From: JAWKNZ01 sp041391425
GTDB taxonomy: Bacteria > Bdellovibrionota_B > Oligoflexia > Oligoflexales > JAWKNZ01
DNA: 64,000 nt
Assembly (NCBI GenBank): GCA_041391425.1
Contig: JAWKNZ010000012.1
Coordinates: forward strand, 45,135 to 109,134
Direction: 5' to 3'
Below the pieces are notes generated by a model. The model was not told where the DNA came from and ran no database searches. It worked only from the letters and a program-made list of their open reading frames with translations. How positions within the stretch are numbered: position 1 is the stretch's first letter; each line of letters begins with the position of its first letter. Below, in pieces: positions 18,259-27,213 of this stretch. A program made the position numbers and the translations under genes.

Positions 18259-19645
18259 ACCAGAGAGGATTTCGAATACATCACATCATATAAAAGCAAG
18301 AAAACTAACTAAACTTGACAATGTTCTGCTTTATATTTGGTCTTTCCTGATTTCTTTATTGCAGAACCTACTTTCGATTTTTCTCCCAAATAGCCATAAA
18401 CTTAAAAAACAGTTAAAAGACCGCCGGCTTTATCCAGAAAAAATTGAAACTATAAAAAAGGCAAGAGAAAAATTCCCCAATTGTGTGCTTTTCTTCTGTA
18501 GCTCAGCAGGAGAGTATGAGCAAGCCAAACCTTTAATAGACCGTTTTTCTTCTTTGAAGAACATATATATTCAAATCTTATTCTTTTCAAATTCAGGGAT
18601 TAAGTTCGCAAATGCCCGACAAGAAACCATCCCTTATATTTTAACGCCTGTTGATACCCTCAAAAATTGTCAAAAAATTTTATCTGCCCTAAAACCACAT
18701 GCAACTATTATCGTACGCCATGAGCTCTGGCCGGCATTTATCTGCACTGCTTGGCAATATGGAAAAGTTTATTTGATCAATGCTTCTTTAAGTGAAAGTG
18801 ACAAGAATAAGAAAAATAATAAAAGCATATTCATAAAAAAAACACTATTTCACTTCATTGACCAGATCTACACAACAGATAGAAATGAGTTAACCAAATT
18901 AAAAACTCAATTTTCGCTCCAAGATAGCAAAATTCAGATTGCTGGCGACACTAAATATGATCGAGTAATAGAACGCACACACAATAATTTTAACAATATT
19001 GAGCAAAGCAAAAAAAGCCTTAACTCATTTTTAGGACCGTCACCCAGACTAATAATAGGAAGTGCTTGGCCAGCAGACTATAAGTTAGTACTAGACTGTT
19101 ATTGCGATAATCTAAATGACACAATAAGAAAAAATTGGAATATCATTATCGCCCTTCATGAACCCAGCATTGAAAATATAAAAAACTTAGAAGCAATGTG
19201 CAATAATTTAGATTTAAAATATCAGAGATTTTCACATCTATTCCTCGACCAAAGCCCAGGCATTGAAAATCATAAAAACAGAACCCCGATCATTATCATA
19301 GATAGCTTAGGTCTCTTATCTGAGCTCTATGGGGCTTGCACTTTAGCCTTTATTGGTGGAGCAATCCATCACCAAGTCCATAATGTGATCGAGCCAATAA
19401 GCCATGGATTATCGATTGCCTTCGGTAATAAATATAAAAACAGCAATGAAGCGATTGAATTAGTAAAGCACGGATTAGCTACAGTTTGTACGTCTTCAAA
19501 AGAGCTTGCTACATGGTGGAAGCTTCATCAAAGTAGTTCTGAAAAAAATAAACGCTGCTTAGAATATTTAGATCAGCATGCTGGGGCAGCAGATAAAATA
19601 TTTAATGCAATAGCCAAAGATATAGATATAAAATTAGACACCTAA
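18251..19645 (+). CDS. waaA: WaaA, 3-deoxy-D-manno-octulosonic acid (Kdo) transferase
   Basis: GT30 enzyme that moves Kdo from CMP-Kdo to lipid A precursor. Seen: N-terminal membrane helix (VLLYIWSFLISLL), FCSSAGEYEQAKPLI matching the family S-(V/A)-GE motif with the catalytic Glu, ILTPVDTL, RHELWPAFI, and the C-terminal IDSLGLLSELYGACTLAFIGG plus HNVIEPISHG. The frame opens at ATG 18209, but ATG 18251 gives a length nearer the family's ~425 residues and a tidier overlap with the GT9 gene. Together with GT9 it marks the organism as LPS-bearing. Confidence 0.9.
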   Translation: MFKPERISNTSHHIKARKLTKLDNVLLYIWSFLISLLQNLLSIFLPNSHKLKKQLKDRRLYPEKIETIKKAREKFPNCVLFFCSSAGEYEQAKPLIDRFSSLKNIYIQILFFSNSGIKFANARQETIPYILTPVDTLKNCQKILSALKPHATIIVRHELWPAFICTAWQYGKVYLINASLSESDKNKKNNKSIFIKKTLFHFIDQIYTTDRNELTKLKTQFSLQDSKIQIAGDTKYDRVIERTHNNFNNIEQSKKSLNSFLGPSPRLIIGSAWPADYKLVLDCYCDNLNDTIRKNWNIIIALHEPSIENIKNLEAMCNNLDLKYQRFSHLFLDQSPGIENHKNRTPIIIIDSLGLLSELYGACTLAFIGGAIHHQVHNVIEPISHGLSIAFGNKYKNSNEAIELVKHGLATVCTSSKELATWWKLHQSSSEKNKRCLEYLDQHAGAADKIFNAIAKDIDIKLDT

Positions 19646-19660
19646 TAAGGTAAAATTAAA

Positions 19661-21175
19661 ATGAATGAAAAAAAAATTATCATAAATCATAATAGCTCTG
19701 AAATCAGAGCTGCATTAATCGAAAATGGAAAATTAATTGAGCTGTTTATCGAAAGAAGAACGACTCATAGCATAGTTGGAAATATCTACAAGGCAATAGT
19801 TACTCGAGTTTTACCCGGGATGAATTCAGCTTTTTTAGATATCGGAGATCAAAGATCCGCATTCCTTTTCGGCGGCGATGTAATTGATACAAATAAACCA
19901 ATTCCAGAAAGAATAGATGAAGAAAACGATATTCTATCAGACAACATCAAAGCAAATGAAGTAACAATTCCCATCGAAAAAAACCTACGCGAGGGCCAAC
20001 AAGTATACGTACAAGTATCAAAAGACCCTCTAGGTAGTAAAGGACCTCGGGTAACTGGCAACCTCACAATCGCAGGTCGCTATCTAGTCTTAACTCCTTA
20101 TTCATCCCATATCGGAATATCGAGGCGAATCGAACTAGAAGAAGAAAGACTGCGACTTAAAAAACTTTTAGAATCTATCCTACCTAAAGATATAGGAGTT
20201 ATTGTTCGCACTGCAGCACGCGGAGCAACCAAAGAAGAATTAATCAACGATATAAACTTCTTAAAACAAACTTGGAGTAATATTAGAAAATCAATGCCAT
20301 TAGCAAAAGCACCAAGCTTACTCCACAGCGATTTAGATTTAACTAACAAAATTATCAGAGATCTATACGAAGACAGTATCAATAGCATAGTTGTGGACGA
20401 TGAAGAAGTGTATAAATCTTTACAAAAATTTTTGTGGACTAATCTTCCAACAGCTAGCGATGCACTTGAACTCTACAATCAAGAAAAACCAATCTTTGAT
20501 GAATTTGACATCGAGTTTGATATAGCCAAAGCTCTATCAAAAAGAGTGGATCTACCCTCAGGTGGCTATCTCATTATCGAACAAACTGAAGCCTTAACCT
20601 CAATTGATGTCAATACCGGCAAGTTTGTTGGAAAAGCCAACGCCCAAGAAACAATTTTAAAAACGAACTTAGAAGCAATAAATGCAATTTGCGAACAACT
20701 AAGAGTGAGAAATATTGGTGGAATCATTATTTTAGATTTTATCGACATGGAATCACTTATAAATCGAGATTTAATTTATGACCAACTCCTAGAGGCATTA
20801 AAAGCCGACAGGGCACGTACAAACATTTTGCGTATAAGTGAGTTAGGGCTTATCCAAATGACAAGAAAAAGGACAAGTGACTCACTAGAAAGATCAATAA
20901 CAGTTCCCTGCCCACACTGCAATGGCAGCGGTATTGTCCGTAGCATACAAACAGAAGCATATGATCTATTAAGAGAAATCCAGCGCATAAGTCTACAAAC
21001 ACACCAAAAATCTATCAAAGTTCGGGTACGGTCTGACATCAAAGATTGGATTTTAAATCAAGAAAAAGATCTTTACAAAAAGCTTATCATCGAAAAAAAC
21101 TTAGAAGTCGAATTTCTACCCAATCAACTCGATATAGAATTACTTCGAGAGCCAGCATTCGAAGTTTTTGCATAA
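19661..21175 (+). CDS. rng: Ribonuclease G / Rne-Rng family
   Basis: 504 aa endoribonuclease of RNA maturation and decay. The N-terminal S1 domain (IYKAIVTRVLPGMNSAFLDIG) is followed by the RNase H-like and DNase I-like regions with TSIDVNTGKFVGKA and GGIIILDFIDM, whose Asp residues bind Mg2+, and by the zinc-link PCPHCNGSG near residue 415. Length fits RNase G and lacks the long RNase E tail. It starts 16 bases after waaA with AAGG upstream, so may be co-transcribed with the LPS genes. A terminator follows. Confidence 0.95.
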   Translation: MNEKKIIINHNSSEIRAALIENGKLIELFIERRTTHSIVGNIYKAIVTRVLPGMNSAFLDIGDQRSAFLFGGDVIDTNKPIPERIDEENDILSDNIKANEVTIPIEKNLREGQQVYVQVSKDPLGSKGPRVTGNLTIAGRYLVLTPYSSHIGISRRIELEEERLRLKKLLESILPKDIGVIVRTAARGATKEELINDINFLKQTWSNIRKSMPLAKAPSLLHSDLDLTNKIIRDLYEDSINSIVVDDEEVYKSLQKFLWTNLPTASDALELYNQEKPIFDEFDIEFDIAKALSKRVDLPSGGYLIIEQTEALTSIDVNTGKFVGKANAQETILKTNLEAINAICEQLRVRNIGGIIILDFIDMESLINRDLIYDQLLEALKADRARTNILRISELGLIQMTRKRTSDSLERSITVPCPHCNGSGIVRSIQTEAYDLLREIQRISLQTHQKSIKVRVRSDIKDWILNQEKDLYKKLIIEKNLEVEFLPNQLDIELLREPAFEVFA

Positions 21176-21253
21176 TAAATGAATCACTCCAAAGACATCG
21201 ACAACTGAACAGTTTGCAACACAAAGCCTATCCATGAGAAAAGAAAATTACAA

Positions 21254-21292
21254 AAAAGCACCAAGATTATTTTTCATAACCTCGGTGCTTTT
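21254..21292. terminator. Bidirectional terminator between rng and the convergent gene
   Basis: Arms AAAAGCACCAAG (21254-21265) and CTCGGTGCTTTT (21281-21292) pair with one mismatch, with A/T runs on both outer sides, so it can work on either strand. It lies between the rng stop (21175) and the stop of the minus-strand gene (21325). Confidence 0.8.
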
Positions 21293-21324
21293 CCATGAAT
21301 TAAAACAAAAGTTAAATCACAGTT

Positions 21325-21972
21325 CTATTTGGCTGTAAAATCTTTCCCTGACCACACGCTACCTTTTTTACTAGTAGGTTTAAAAAATACGACTTGACCC
21401 GGTTTCCCTTTATAGGACCCTGCTGCAACCAAAACCGGACGCATCAAAGGAAAGTCCTCAGGAACACCTGTCTGTCCCTTCTTTTGCACCATAATACGAA
21501 AATTTTTACCAGCTTTTCCCACAATTGTACCTTTAACTTCGCCTACTGCTGGCTCACGAGCAGCAGTTCTAGCCCGAATTCCACCATCACTTACCGAACT
21601 TTCTCCAGCTAAATTAACATCAGAACCTGAGTCTTTAATGCGAGTTTTAGAAATTTTCTTCAAAAAACTATCTAAATCGCCTTCGTATGTCACCACTAAT
21701 TTATCCAAAGACCCCGAAACGTCAGTAATCAACTTTTTCTTCAATAAAGATTTTTTTACAATTTCAAAAGTCGGTTTCTTTCCTCCTTTTATCGTTTTAG
21801 ATGTGTCGATCGAGAATTCATACTTATTCTCACCTAAATCTTTAAACGACTTTGCCAATGCTGGTTTTGGCCCTGGCATTTTAATAAGATATTTTTCATC
21901 GCCAGCGTAAGCTGTACCAAGAGCTATAACCGTAATAAAACCAACTAAATACTTAAACTGTTTCAACATCAC
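21325..21972 (-). CDS. Secreted protein of unknown function
   Basis: 215 aa with a signal peptide (MMLKQFKYLVGFITVIALGTAYAG, cleavage after AYA). The mature part is Lys-rich with a Gly/Ser-rich middle and a basic C-terminal domain (GTIVGKAGKNFRIMVQKKGQ ... GKPGQVVFFKP) that looks like a small beta-barrel. No family recognised. Its own transcription unit, ending at the shared terminator. Confidence 0.7.
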   Translation of the reverse strand: MMLKQFKYLVGFITVIALGTAYAGDEKYLIKMPGPKPALAKSFKDLGENKYEFSIDTSKTIKGGKKPTFEIVKKSLLKKKLITDVSGSLDKLVVTYEGDLDSFLKKISKTRIKDSGSDVNLAGESSVSDGGIRARTAAREPAVGEVKGTIVGKAGKNFRIMVQKKGQTGVPEDFPLMRPVLVAAGSYKGKPGQVVFFKPTSKKGSVWSGKDFTAK

Positions 21973-22378
21973 ATACTCCTAATTTATATTTACTTCAAAA
22001 CAAAACACTACCTAAATAACCCTAGAAACCGTCTGACATACAAAACATCAAAAAAGAAGCACAAAAGCTCAGAACTCTCTACACGCTCTTTTCTCTAAAA
22101 ACGCAGAAGTTGTGTACATCAGACAAACTTCTAGGTAGCAAATAACGTACTAACTAATACCATCTACAAGTAAGAAAATTCTAAACTTTAATATTTCAAG
22201 GAGTTAAATCTAAAAGACACAGCTCAACACATACATAAGATAACAAAAACTAATCATTTCAAGACACTACATAAAAAATTCAAATGCAAAATATAACCAT
22301 CTACAATGACTTAAAAAATGCCCAAAAAGCCTATTCGCAAAAAGAATCGAAAAAGACTCAAAGATCTCACCTGTGCCT
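21973..22378. other. Intergenic spacer carrying a degenerate palindromic repeat
   Basis: 406 bases without a credible ORF. At 22020-22140 the imperfect ends CCTAGAAACCGTCTGACATACA and the reverse complement of TGTACATCAGACAAACTTCTAGG face each other. The right half (TCTTTTCTCTAAAAACGC ... CATCAGACAAACTTCTAGG) recurs elsewhere in the window (see the repeat entries and findings). Confidence 0.5.
22020..22140. repeat. Degenerate repeat family 2, copy 1
   Basis: Inverted ends as described for the spacer; the conserved core reads GCTCTTTTCTCTAAA then, ~20 bases on, ACATCAGACAAACTTCTAGG. Related sequences lie at 29972-30090, 30891-30950, 37910-37985 and 45345-45400. Confidence 0.5.
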
Positions 22379-22945
22379 TTAGGGATACAAAGCATAACTA
22401 ACAACTCGATAGCTAGAGCCACCAGTACCATTTCCTAACATCTTTACATCAATAATAACTTTTTTACCCACCAACTTTTTCAATCCATCGGTTAACTTAT
22501 CTAAGCGGTGCGCAGACCCGTCTTCGTCAGTCAAAGAATAATGAGATGCATCTTTATTTAGAATCCCAACAAGAGGCTTCCTTCCGCTTGACATCTCTTT
22601 GATTTGAAAAGATTGGGCTAAAAAACACTTTTTTGATTTCTTCGAAGCCTTACCCTTGTATTCCTTCCAATGTCCTTTAACAGTAAGCATCATACCACTC
22701 AACTGTCCAATCTTCTTAGAAATAGAATCTTTACAAAAGTTATATTGCTGCTTATTACCATCTTCTTCTTTAATCAAGACGGACCTAGCATTATAAGCGC
22801 TACCAACAACCTTTATGTGGCCTTCTATATTCATCATTTTTTCTTTATCAACAGCATTTGTCTCTTCCGCAAATACGTTTGATCCAGCTACAATAGCAAG
22901 AAAAAATCCCAGAGCAATTTTTATAACTCGTATATATATTATCAA
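22379..22945 (-). CDS. Exported protein of unknown function
   Basis: 188 aa. Signal peptide (MIIYIRVIKIALGFFLAIVA..., cleavage near NVFAEE). The mature protein shows two similar halves: MLTVKGHWKEYKG...FQIKEMS and VIIDVKMLGNGTG...YRVVSYALYP, each suggestive of a small OB- or SH3-like barrel. Two Cys residues occur in the mature part (FCKD, KKCF). It starts 12 bases after the metallopeptidase gene and may be its operon partner. Function unknown. Confidence 0.68.
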   Translation of the reverse strand: MIIYIRVIKIALGFFLAIVAGSNVFAEETNAVDKEKMMNIEGHIKVVGSAYNARSVLIKEEDGNKQQYNFCKDSISKKIGQLSGMMLTVKGHWKEYKGKASKKSKKCFLAQSFQIKEMSSGRKPLVGILNKDASHYSLTDEDGSAHRLDKLTDGLKKLVGKKVIIDVKMLGNGTGGSSYRVVSYALYP

Positions 22946-22957
22946 CTTAACAATCTC

Positions 22958-24826
22958 CTATTTAATACGCACAACAGCGGCAGCAGTGCCCGTATCTTCT
23001 GTCGATGTTTCAATAACAAAAGGTTCACTCGAATCGACAACGGTATATAAACCAGGAACTGCATGATAATAGTACAACTCATATGTTCGATTAGCTTCAT
23101 CGGCTGATGCTTCAGGGTCTTCATGCTGAAATGGATTATAAACTCCCTGTTCAGCAATACGATCTGTGACTGATTCAAAATCATTAAATCGCATGCCAAA
23201 TATCTTATTAGCAGTCCCTTGCAAATCTGTAAGTTCTTTAAAAACAGCAGGCAATTGGTAATCAGAGTAAACATTTTCCACTGAGCTATTATCCACTACA
23301 GTAGAGATCAAGAAATTACTGACCGCATCGTTCCAACTCCAAGAATTATAGGAGAAAGCAGTCTGCAAATTTTTTGCTCCTTGCTGATCAGACGTCACCA
23401 ACTGCACTATAAAGTCTAAGCCTTTGCCACCGCTAATCTGGCCATCACTAAACTCAAAGCCTCCCATGCGGCTTGCTAGATAGTACAACAAAGCCTGACT
23501 TCCACCTCGATAGTAATTAATGGCTTCACCCACCGTTTCGGAACTAGGAAATGAACCTCCTGCTAAAAAAGGCATTAAACCATAAGAAAATGTCGCAAGA
23601 AAATTTCCGGGAAATTTCTCAAACCCTTCTGAGCCATAACCAAAAATATCTTCCATAAAATGAGCAATGCCCTCATCAACTAATACCGTTTCCGCAACTG
23701 GTGTTGTACCAGAGGGTTTGCCGTCTAAGTATTTAACTGAACGATAGTAATAACTAATCGCATGTTGAACCTCGTGAGCTAAAGTAGCGTGAAATTCTTT
23801 TTTATTATCGTCAGTTGCCAACACATCATCACCATCCGCATTGACAAATTTACTTTTGAGATAAAGCATAGGAACACTTAGGTCATCTGTCATTTCCTGC
23901 TCAAATGCTCCTAATATCGCTTTCATTGCTTCCGGAATTCCATAAGAGTCATCATTAAAATTCATAATGATAAATTGTGGTTTAAAAACAAAATCACCAA
24001 TCGGAGCAAACTCATCTTTATAAATTTTCTTCTTATATATATTTAAAACAGTTTTAATAGTATTTTCGATAGCCGTTTTATCTGTCTCAATCAAAGGCTC
24101 ATCCACATAAACAATACAATAATCTTCTCCGACAACAACTTGATCAGATGTAATAGAAACAGAACCTTCTTCACCAGGAATCGCAACTTCGTCTTCAGGG
24201 CATGACCCGACTTGCGTTAAAAAGTTTTTAGAAACTCTTGGTTGATAATTTCTAACACGCTCCTTAAATGAAAGTTCCAATGAAGGCTCATTATATAAAG
24301 GAATTTCTATCCCATGTTGTTTTTGATATTGCATTTGACGTTCTGTCAATTGATCATAATATTTTACAATAGACCAAAATCCAGGAGCCTGTCCGTCGAC
24401 TCCAAGCGAAGGTCTAAATTTTCCAGCAATTAAACGAAATGCATCTTCCTTTTCTTTTGCAAGCATATTGCTATCCATGAGAGCATGCCTAGCTGAGAAA
24501 GAGGTAGCGGCAGAGGCTGATTTTTCCACCGGAATTTCGAAGGTTACAGCCTTTTCAGCTGTAGCTCCATCAATCTTATCAATATTTCCAACTGAATAAG
24601 GGATAATAACATATTTATCTCCTGCAGCAGCCTTATCAAAATTAATAGTTATTTTTCCAGACTGTGCCGAAACACTAGCTCCACAACCCACATCTCCAAA
24701 AGTACATGAATTATCTTCTTCCTTACTGTTTTCTTCTTTTTTATCACCACAGGCAGGAAAAAATCCTATAATAGAAAAAACAGAAAAAAACCTTACAACG
24801 GCTAACGATATTAAAAAATATTTCAT
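22958..24826 (-). CDS. Zinc metallopeptidase lipoprotein (gluzincin, M30-like)
   Basis: 622 aa. The signal from MKYFLISLAVV ends in lipobox FPAC; AAGGAG lies nine bases before ATG 24826, whereas the longer frame from 24916 adds a segment without a proper signal. The zinc motif HEVQH occurs at about residue 350 (LAHEVQHAISYYY) and a downstream DEGIAHFMED supplies the third ligand Glu about 32 residues later. That spacing is a gluzincin pattern and resembles hyicolysin-like M30 peptidases. N-terminal ~150 residues are beta-rich. Likely a surface protease. Family assignment is by motif only. Confidence 0.72.
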   Translation of the reverse strand: MKYFLISLAVVRFFSVFSIIGFFPACGDKKEENSKEEDNSCTFGDVGCGASVSAQSGKITINFDKAAAGDKYVIIPYSVGNIDKIDGATAEKAVTFEIPVEKSASAATSFSARHALMDSNMLAKEKEDAFRLIAGKFRPSLGVDGQAPGFWSIVKYYDQLTERQMQYQKQHGIEIPLYNEPSLELSFKERVRNYQPRVSKNFLTQVGSCPEDEVAIPGEEGSVSITSDQVVVGEDYCIVYVDEPLIETDKTAIENTIKTVLNIYKKKIYKDEFAPIGDFVFKPQFIIMNFNDDSYGIPEAMKAILGAFEQEMTDDLSVPMLYLKSKFVNADGDDVLATDDNKKEFHATLAHEVQHAISYYYRSVKYLDGKPSGTTPVAETVLVDEGIAHFMEDIFGYGSEGFEKFPGNFLATFSYGLMPFLAGGSFPSSETVGEAINYYRGGSQALLYYLASRMGGFEFSDGQISGGKGLDFIVQLVTSDQQGAKNLQTAFSYNSWSWNDAVSNFLISTVVDNSSVENVYSDYQLPAVFKELTDLQGTANKIFGMRFNDFESVTDRIAEQGVYNPFQHEDPEASADEANRTYELYYYHAVPGLYTVVDSSEPFVIETSTEDTGTAAAVVRIK

Positions 24827-25027
24827 AAAGCACAACTCCTTAAAATTTGGCTTTCTATAAAAAATCGGCAAAGAAATTACAGTCAAAATCATAGCAATAC
24901 TTGTCATGAACTGCAATTTTACTGAGACTTAGAGTATATCCTTATTTCTGGAGGCTTGACTGCCAAGGTTTTCAAAATTTCTTCTTCCTTCCAGAAAAAA
25001 GTACAAACAATCTAAATGAGATCATAC

Positions 25028-25053
25028 TCTGCCTAGTCATTATGCTAGGCAGA
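25028..25053. terminator. Perfect 9-bp hairpin upstream of the metallopeptidase gene
   Basis: TCTGCCTAG (25028-25036) pairs exactly with CTAGGCAGA (25045-25053) around an 8-base loop, followed by TAAAA. It might be a terminator for the minus-strand lipoprotein gene upstream, or a relic of a repeat. Confidence 0.45.
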
Positions 25054-25068
25054 TAAAATGCAACTCCA

Positions 25069-25373
25069 GATCCTTCACTACGTTCAGGATGATGAAAAAT
25101 TTCGGGCGTATGCAAAAAACAGCTCTAGATCCTTCGCTACGTTCAGGATGACGAAAAACTACGTTCAGGATGACGAAAAACTACGTTCAGGATGACGAAA
25201 AACTACGTTCAGGATGACGATAAAATATCGGATAGAAAAATTTCGGGCGTATGCAAGCGCATTTCAACCTTTATTGACACCAGATTATAGTTTAGAGTAA
25301 AGCATTCCAACATTTCGAAAATTATTAAGGATAGACAAGATTTCGTCATCCTGAACGAAGTGAAGGATCTGGT
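25069..25373. repeat. GATCCTTC/GGATGACG repeats with 22-bp tandem array
   Basis: Two direct copies of a unit beginning AGATCCTTC(A/G)CTACGTTCAGG (25069 and ~25127), a 22-bp tandem run CTACGTTCAGGATGACG plus AAAAA repeated four times (25137-25219), two copies of TTTCGGGCGTATGCAA, and one inverted copy at 25344-25370. The inverted copy covers the stop codon of the next lipoprotein gene. GATCCTTC...GGATGACG repeats are common in many bacterial genomes. Confidence 0.85.
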
Positions 25374-25957
25374 GTCTCTTTTTCCGAACGCCTCATTTGA
25401 TTATCTTCACAGCTTATATGAGTAAGTTGACTCGGATCTAAATTCTTCCTACATGCCATACTCCACAACTTACCCAGAGCAAGGCACTTATTGCTAGCAC
25501 GAGCTTCAATGGTCTGATTAAAAGGCATTGTGTGAGCTCCATAATAACCAGCAAAACACGTCACAGGCTTTACAGTCGGTGAGCAATCATTACCCAACCG
25601 TACAGGACATTGACCATTAGTTGCAGCAGGCTTACACTCAACCCATGAAGGCTGCTTGCCAACAATTGCTTTTTTACATAATTGCATATTGATTTCTTTC
25701 ATAGCTAAACAGCGATTTCGCTCCCAACTATAAAATTCATGCTTTTTTATTTTTCCAGAGAATTCTTCATTAACGGTAACATGGCAATATTGAGGGGCGT
25801 TAACATCATCGCAACTAGGAAATTCACCCAAACATCCAGTCGGACTTTCCGTTGCTTGCAAATACACATCAGTCATATTCTCAGTGCTAACCGATTGGTG
25901 GGTATTACATCCTAGTACCAACATAAACCCTGTTACGACAAACAAAAATTTTCTCAT
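25346..25957 (-). CDS. Cys-rich lipoprotein with internal duplication
   Basis: 203 aa. Signal MRKFLFVVTGFMLVLGC with lipobox VLGC; an in-frame GTG at 25969 is an alternative start. The mature part has two related halves: C-x-SCDD...QYCHV...NRCLAM...QLCKK...VECKP and NDCSP...VTCFA...NKCLAL...MACRK...ISCED. Each has about six Cys and probably forms disulfides in the periplasm or on the surface. The last residues (TPDPSLRSG) are encoded by the inverted copy of the GATCCTTC repeat, so the original C-terminus has been replaced or extended. Function unknown. Confidence 0.72.
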   Translation of the reverse strand: MRKFLFVVTGFMLVLGCNTHQSVSTENMTDVYLQATESPTGCLGEFPSCDDVNAPQYCHVTVNEEFSGKIKKHEFYSWERNRCLAMKEINMQLCKKAIVGKQPSWVECKPAATNGQCPVRLGNDCSPTVKPVTCFAGYYGAHTMPFNQTIEARASNKCLALGKLWSMACRKNLDPSQLTHISCEDNQMRRSEKETPDPSLRSG

Positions 25958-26019
25958 CCTGCATCTCACAGCAAATTTTGCAAGTAATTTAAATTACGTA
26001 AAATTGGAGGTACTAAATC

Positions 26020-27195
26020 TTAAAAAACCTGCAAACTATCCGATGCAGGTTCCATAATTCTATCAGCATCTACTAACTTTTGTTCCTCAGATTTTTGCTC
26101 AGACAAAGCTTTTATATTTTCCTTCAAGCTATTCTTTTCCATAGGGTTCGAATCTACAGATTGGCTCATCTCGACAGGTGCTTTTAAAACTTCTTGATTA
26201 GGTTGCGAAGGATCAGCTAAAGTTGTGCTATTTTTTCCAGAAACGGCTTCATCCTTCTCATTGTTTAAAGAATTAGGTGCTGTAGATTGTTTCAGATTTG
26301 CAGAATCAGAATCAACATCTGCAAATCCTTGATCACCTATTGACGCAATTTCATTAACCTTTAATCGCCCTAAATTAGTATAAAATTGCGAATTACCATC
26401 AGATAAATCGATACCAGTGATTTTTACTTTATTGGTAATTTCGATTGGAACATCTATCCCACTAGTATCTTTAGCAGAGACAGAAACTGTATAATTAGCA
26501 TTAGCAAGCTTCTCTCCATCTTTACCAGTACCATCCCAAGACAATTTATGGCTACCACTCATTAAGCTGCCAAGATCTTTAGTTGCAACCAATGCCCCAC
26601 TAGTATCACGAACATCTAACCTTACATTAGATAAATTTGTCGGTGCTTTAAAACTCACATTTCCAATCCCACTATCACTTAAGCGCACACGACCATTATT
26701 AACAGATATCTCTTTGCCAATATAATTAATATAATTCATCGATTGGCCTGCCGTCTGCGCCTTCTCCAACCTTTCAAGACCTTTATTGAAATTAACCATT
26801 TGCTCTACACTATTAAATTGCGCCAATTGCGACGCCATCTCTGCGCCATCTTTCGGCTTTAAAGGATCCTGATTTTGTAATTGCGTGATAAAAAGCTTCA
26901 AAAAATCATCTTTATCCAATTCGTTTTTGGGAGTTCTCTGCTTTGTAGCCGTTTCATCTAGATTTTGAAGAAATTCTTGATAAGATCCAGCCTTTGAAAG
27001 ATCACCATTGTTTTTTGCATTACGTTTTTCTATAACTTCTTGGTTCGAGTTTAGCAAAAGAGACTTAAAGTCTACCTTATCGCGACCACCATTTGAATCC
27101 GACGCATCAGGATCGCTATTAATTTTTGCATCACTAACTTTATGTGGCGATTGTATCTGCGGAGGAGCAATACGATTCTGTAAAGTCGAATTCAT
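26020..27195 (-). CDS. flgD: FlgD, flagellar hook assembly (capping) protein
   Basis: 391 aa. Scaffold that caps the growing hook and is lost when the hook is complete. The hallmark is DKDDFLKLFITQLQNQDPLKP followed by MASQLAQFNSVEQMVN at about residues 93-135. The middle (YINYIGKEISVN, then VRLDVRDTSGALV, LSWDGTGKDG) is the FlgD Tudor/Ig-like core. A Ser/Asn/Lys-rich tail from ~280 is an extension beyond the usual ~230-280 residues. It follows fliK by 18 bases. flgE, the usual next gene, is not present downstream. Confidence 0.92.
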   Translation of the reverse strand: MNSTLQNRIAPPQIQSPHKVSDAKINSDPDASDSNGGRDKVDFKSLLLNSNQEVIEKRNAKNNGDLSKAGSYQEFLQNLDETATKQRTPKNELDKDDFLKLFITQLQNQDPLKPKDGAEMASQLAQFNSVEQMVNFNKGLERLEKAQTAGQSMNYINYIGKEISVNNGRVRLSDSGIGNVSFKAPTNLSNVRLDVRDTSGALVATKDLGSLMSGSHKLSWDGTGKDGEKLANANYTVSVSAKDTSGIDVPIEITNKVKITGIDLSDGNSQFYTNLGRLKVNEIASIGDQGFADVDSDSANLKQSTAPNSLNNEKDEAVSGKNSTTLADPSQPNQEVLKAPVEMSQSVDSNPMEKNSLKENIKALSEQKSEEQKLVDADRIMEPASDSLQVF

Positions 27196-27213
27196 AAAAG
27201 CTATCCTATTCTA

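Noticed and set aside
21046..21237. Plus-strand 63-codon ORF overlapping rng
   Set aside because: Arg/Ser-rich out-of-frame shadow of rng.
25137..25219. Four 22-bp tandem units as a possible CRISPR array
   Set aside because: Units are contiguous with a 5-base A linker and no variable spacers, and there are no cas genes.
26140..26170. GGGTTCGAATC word suggesting a tRNA T-arm
   Set aside because: It lies within flgD coding sequence and no acceptor or anticodon arm can be folded around it.
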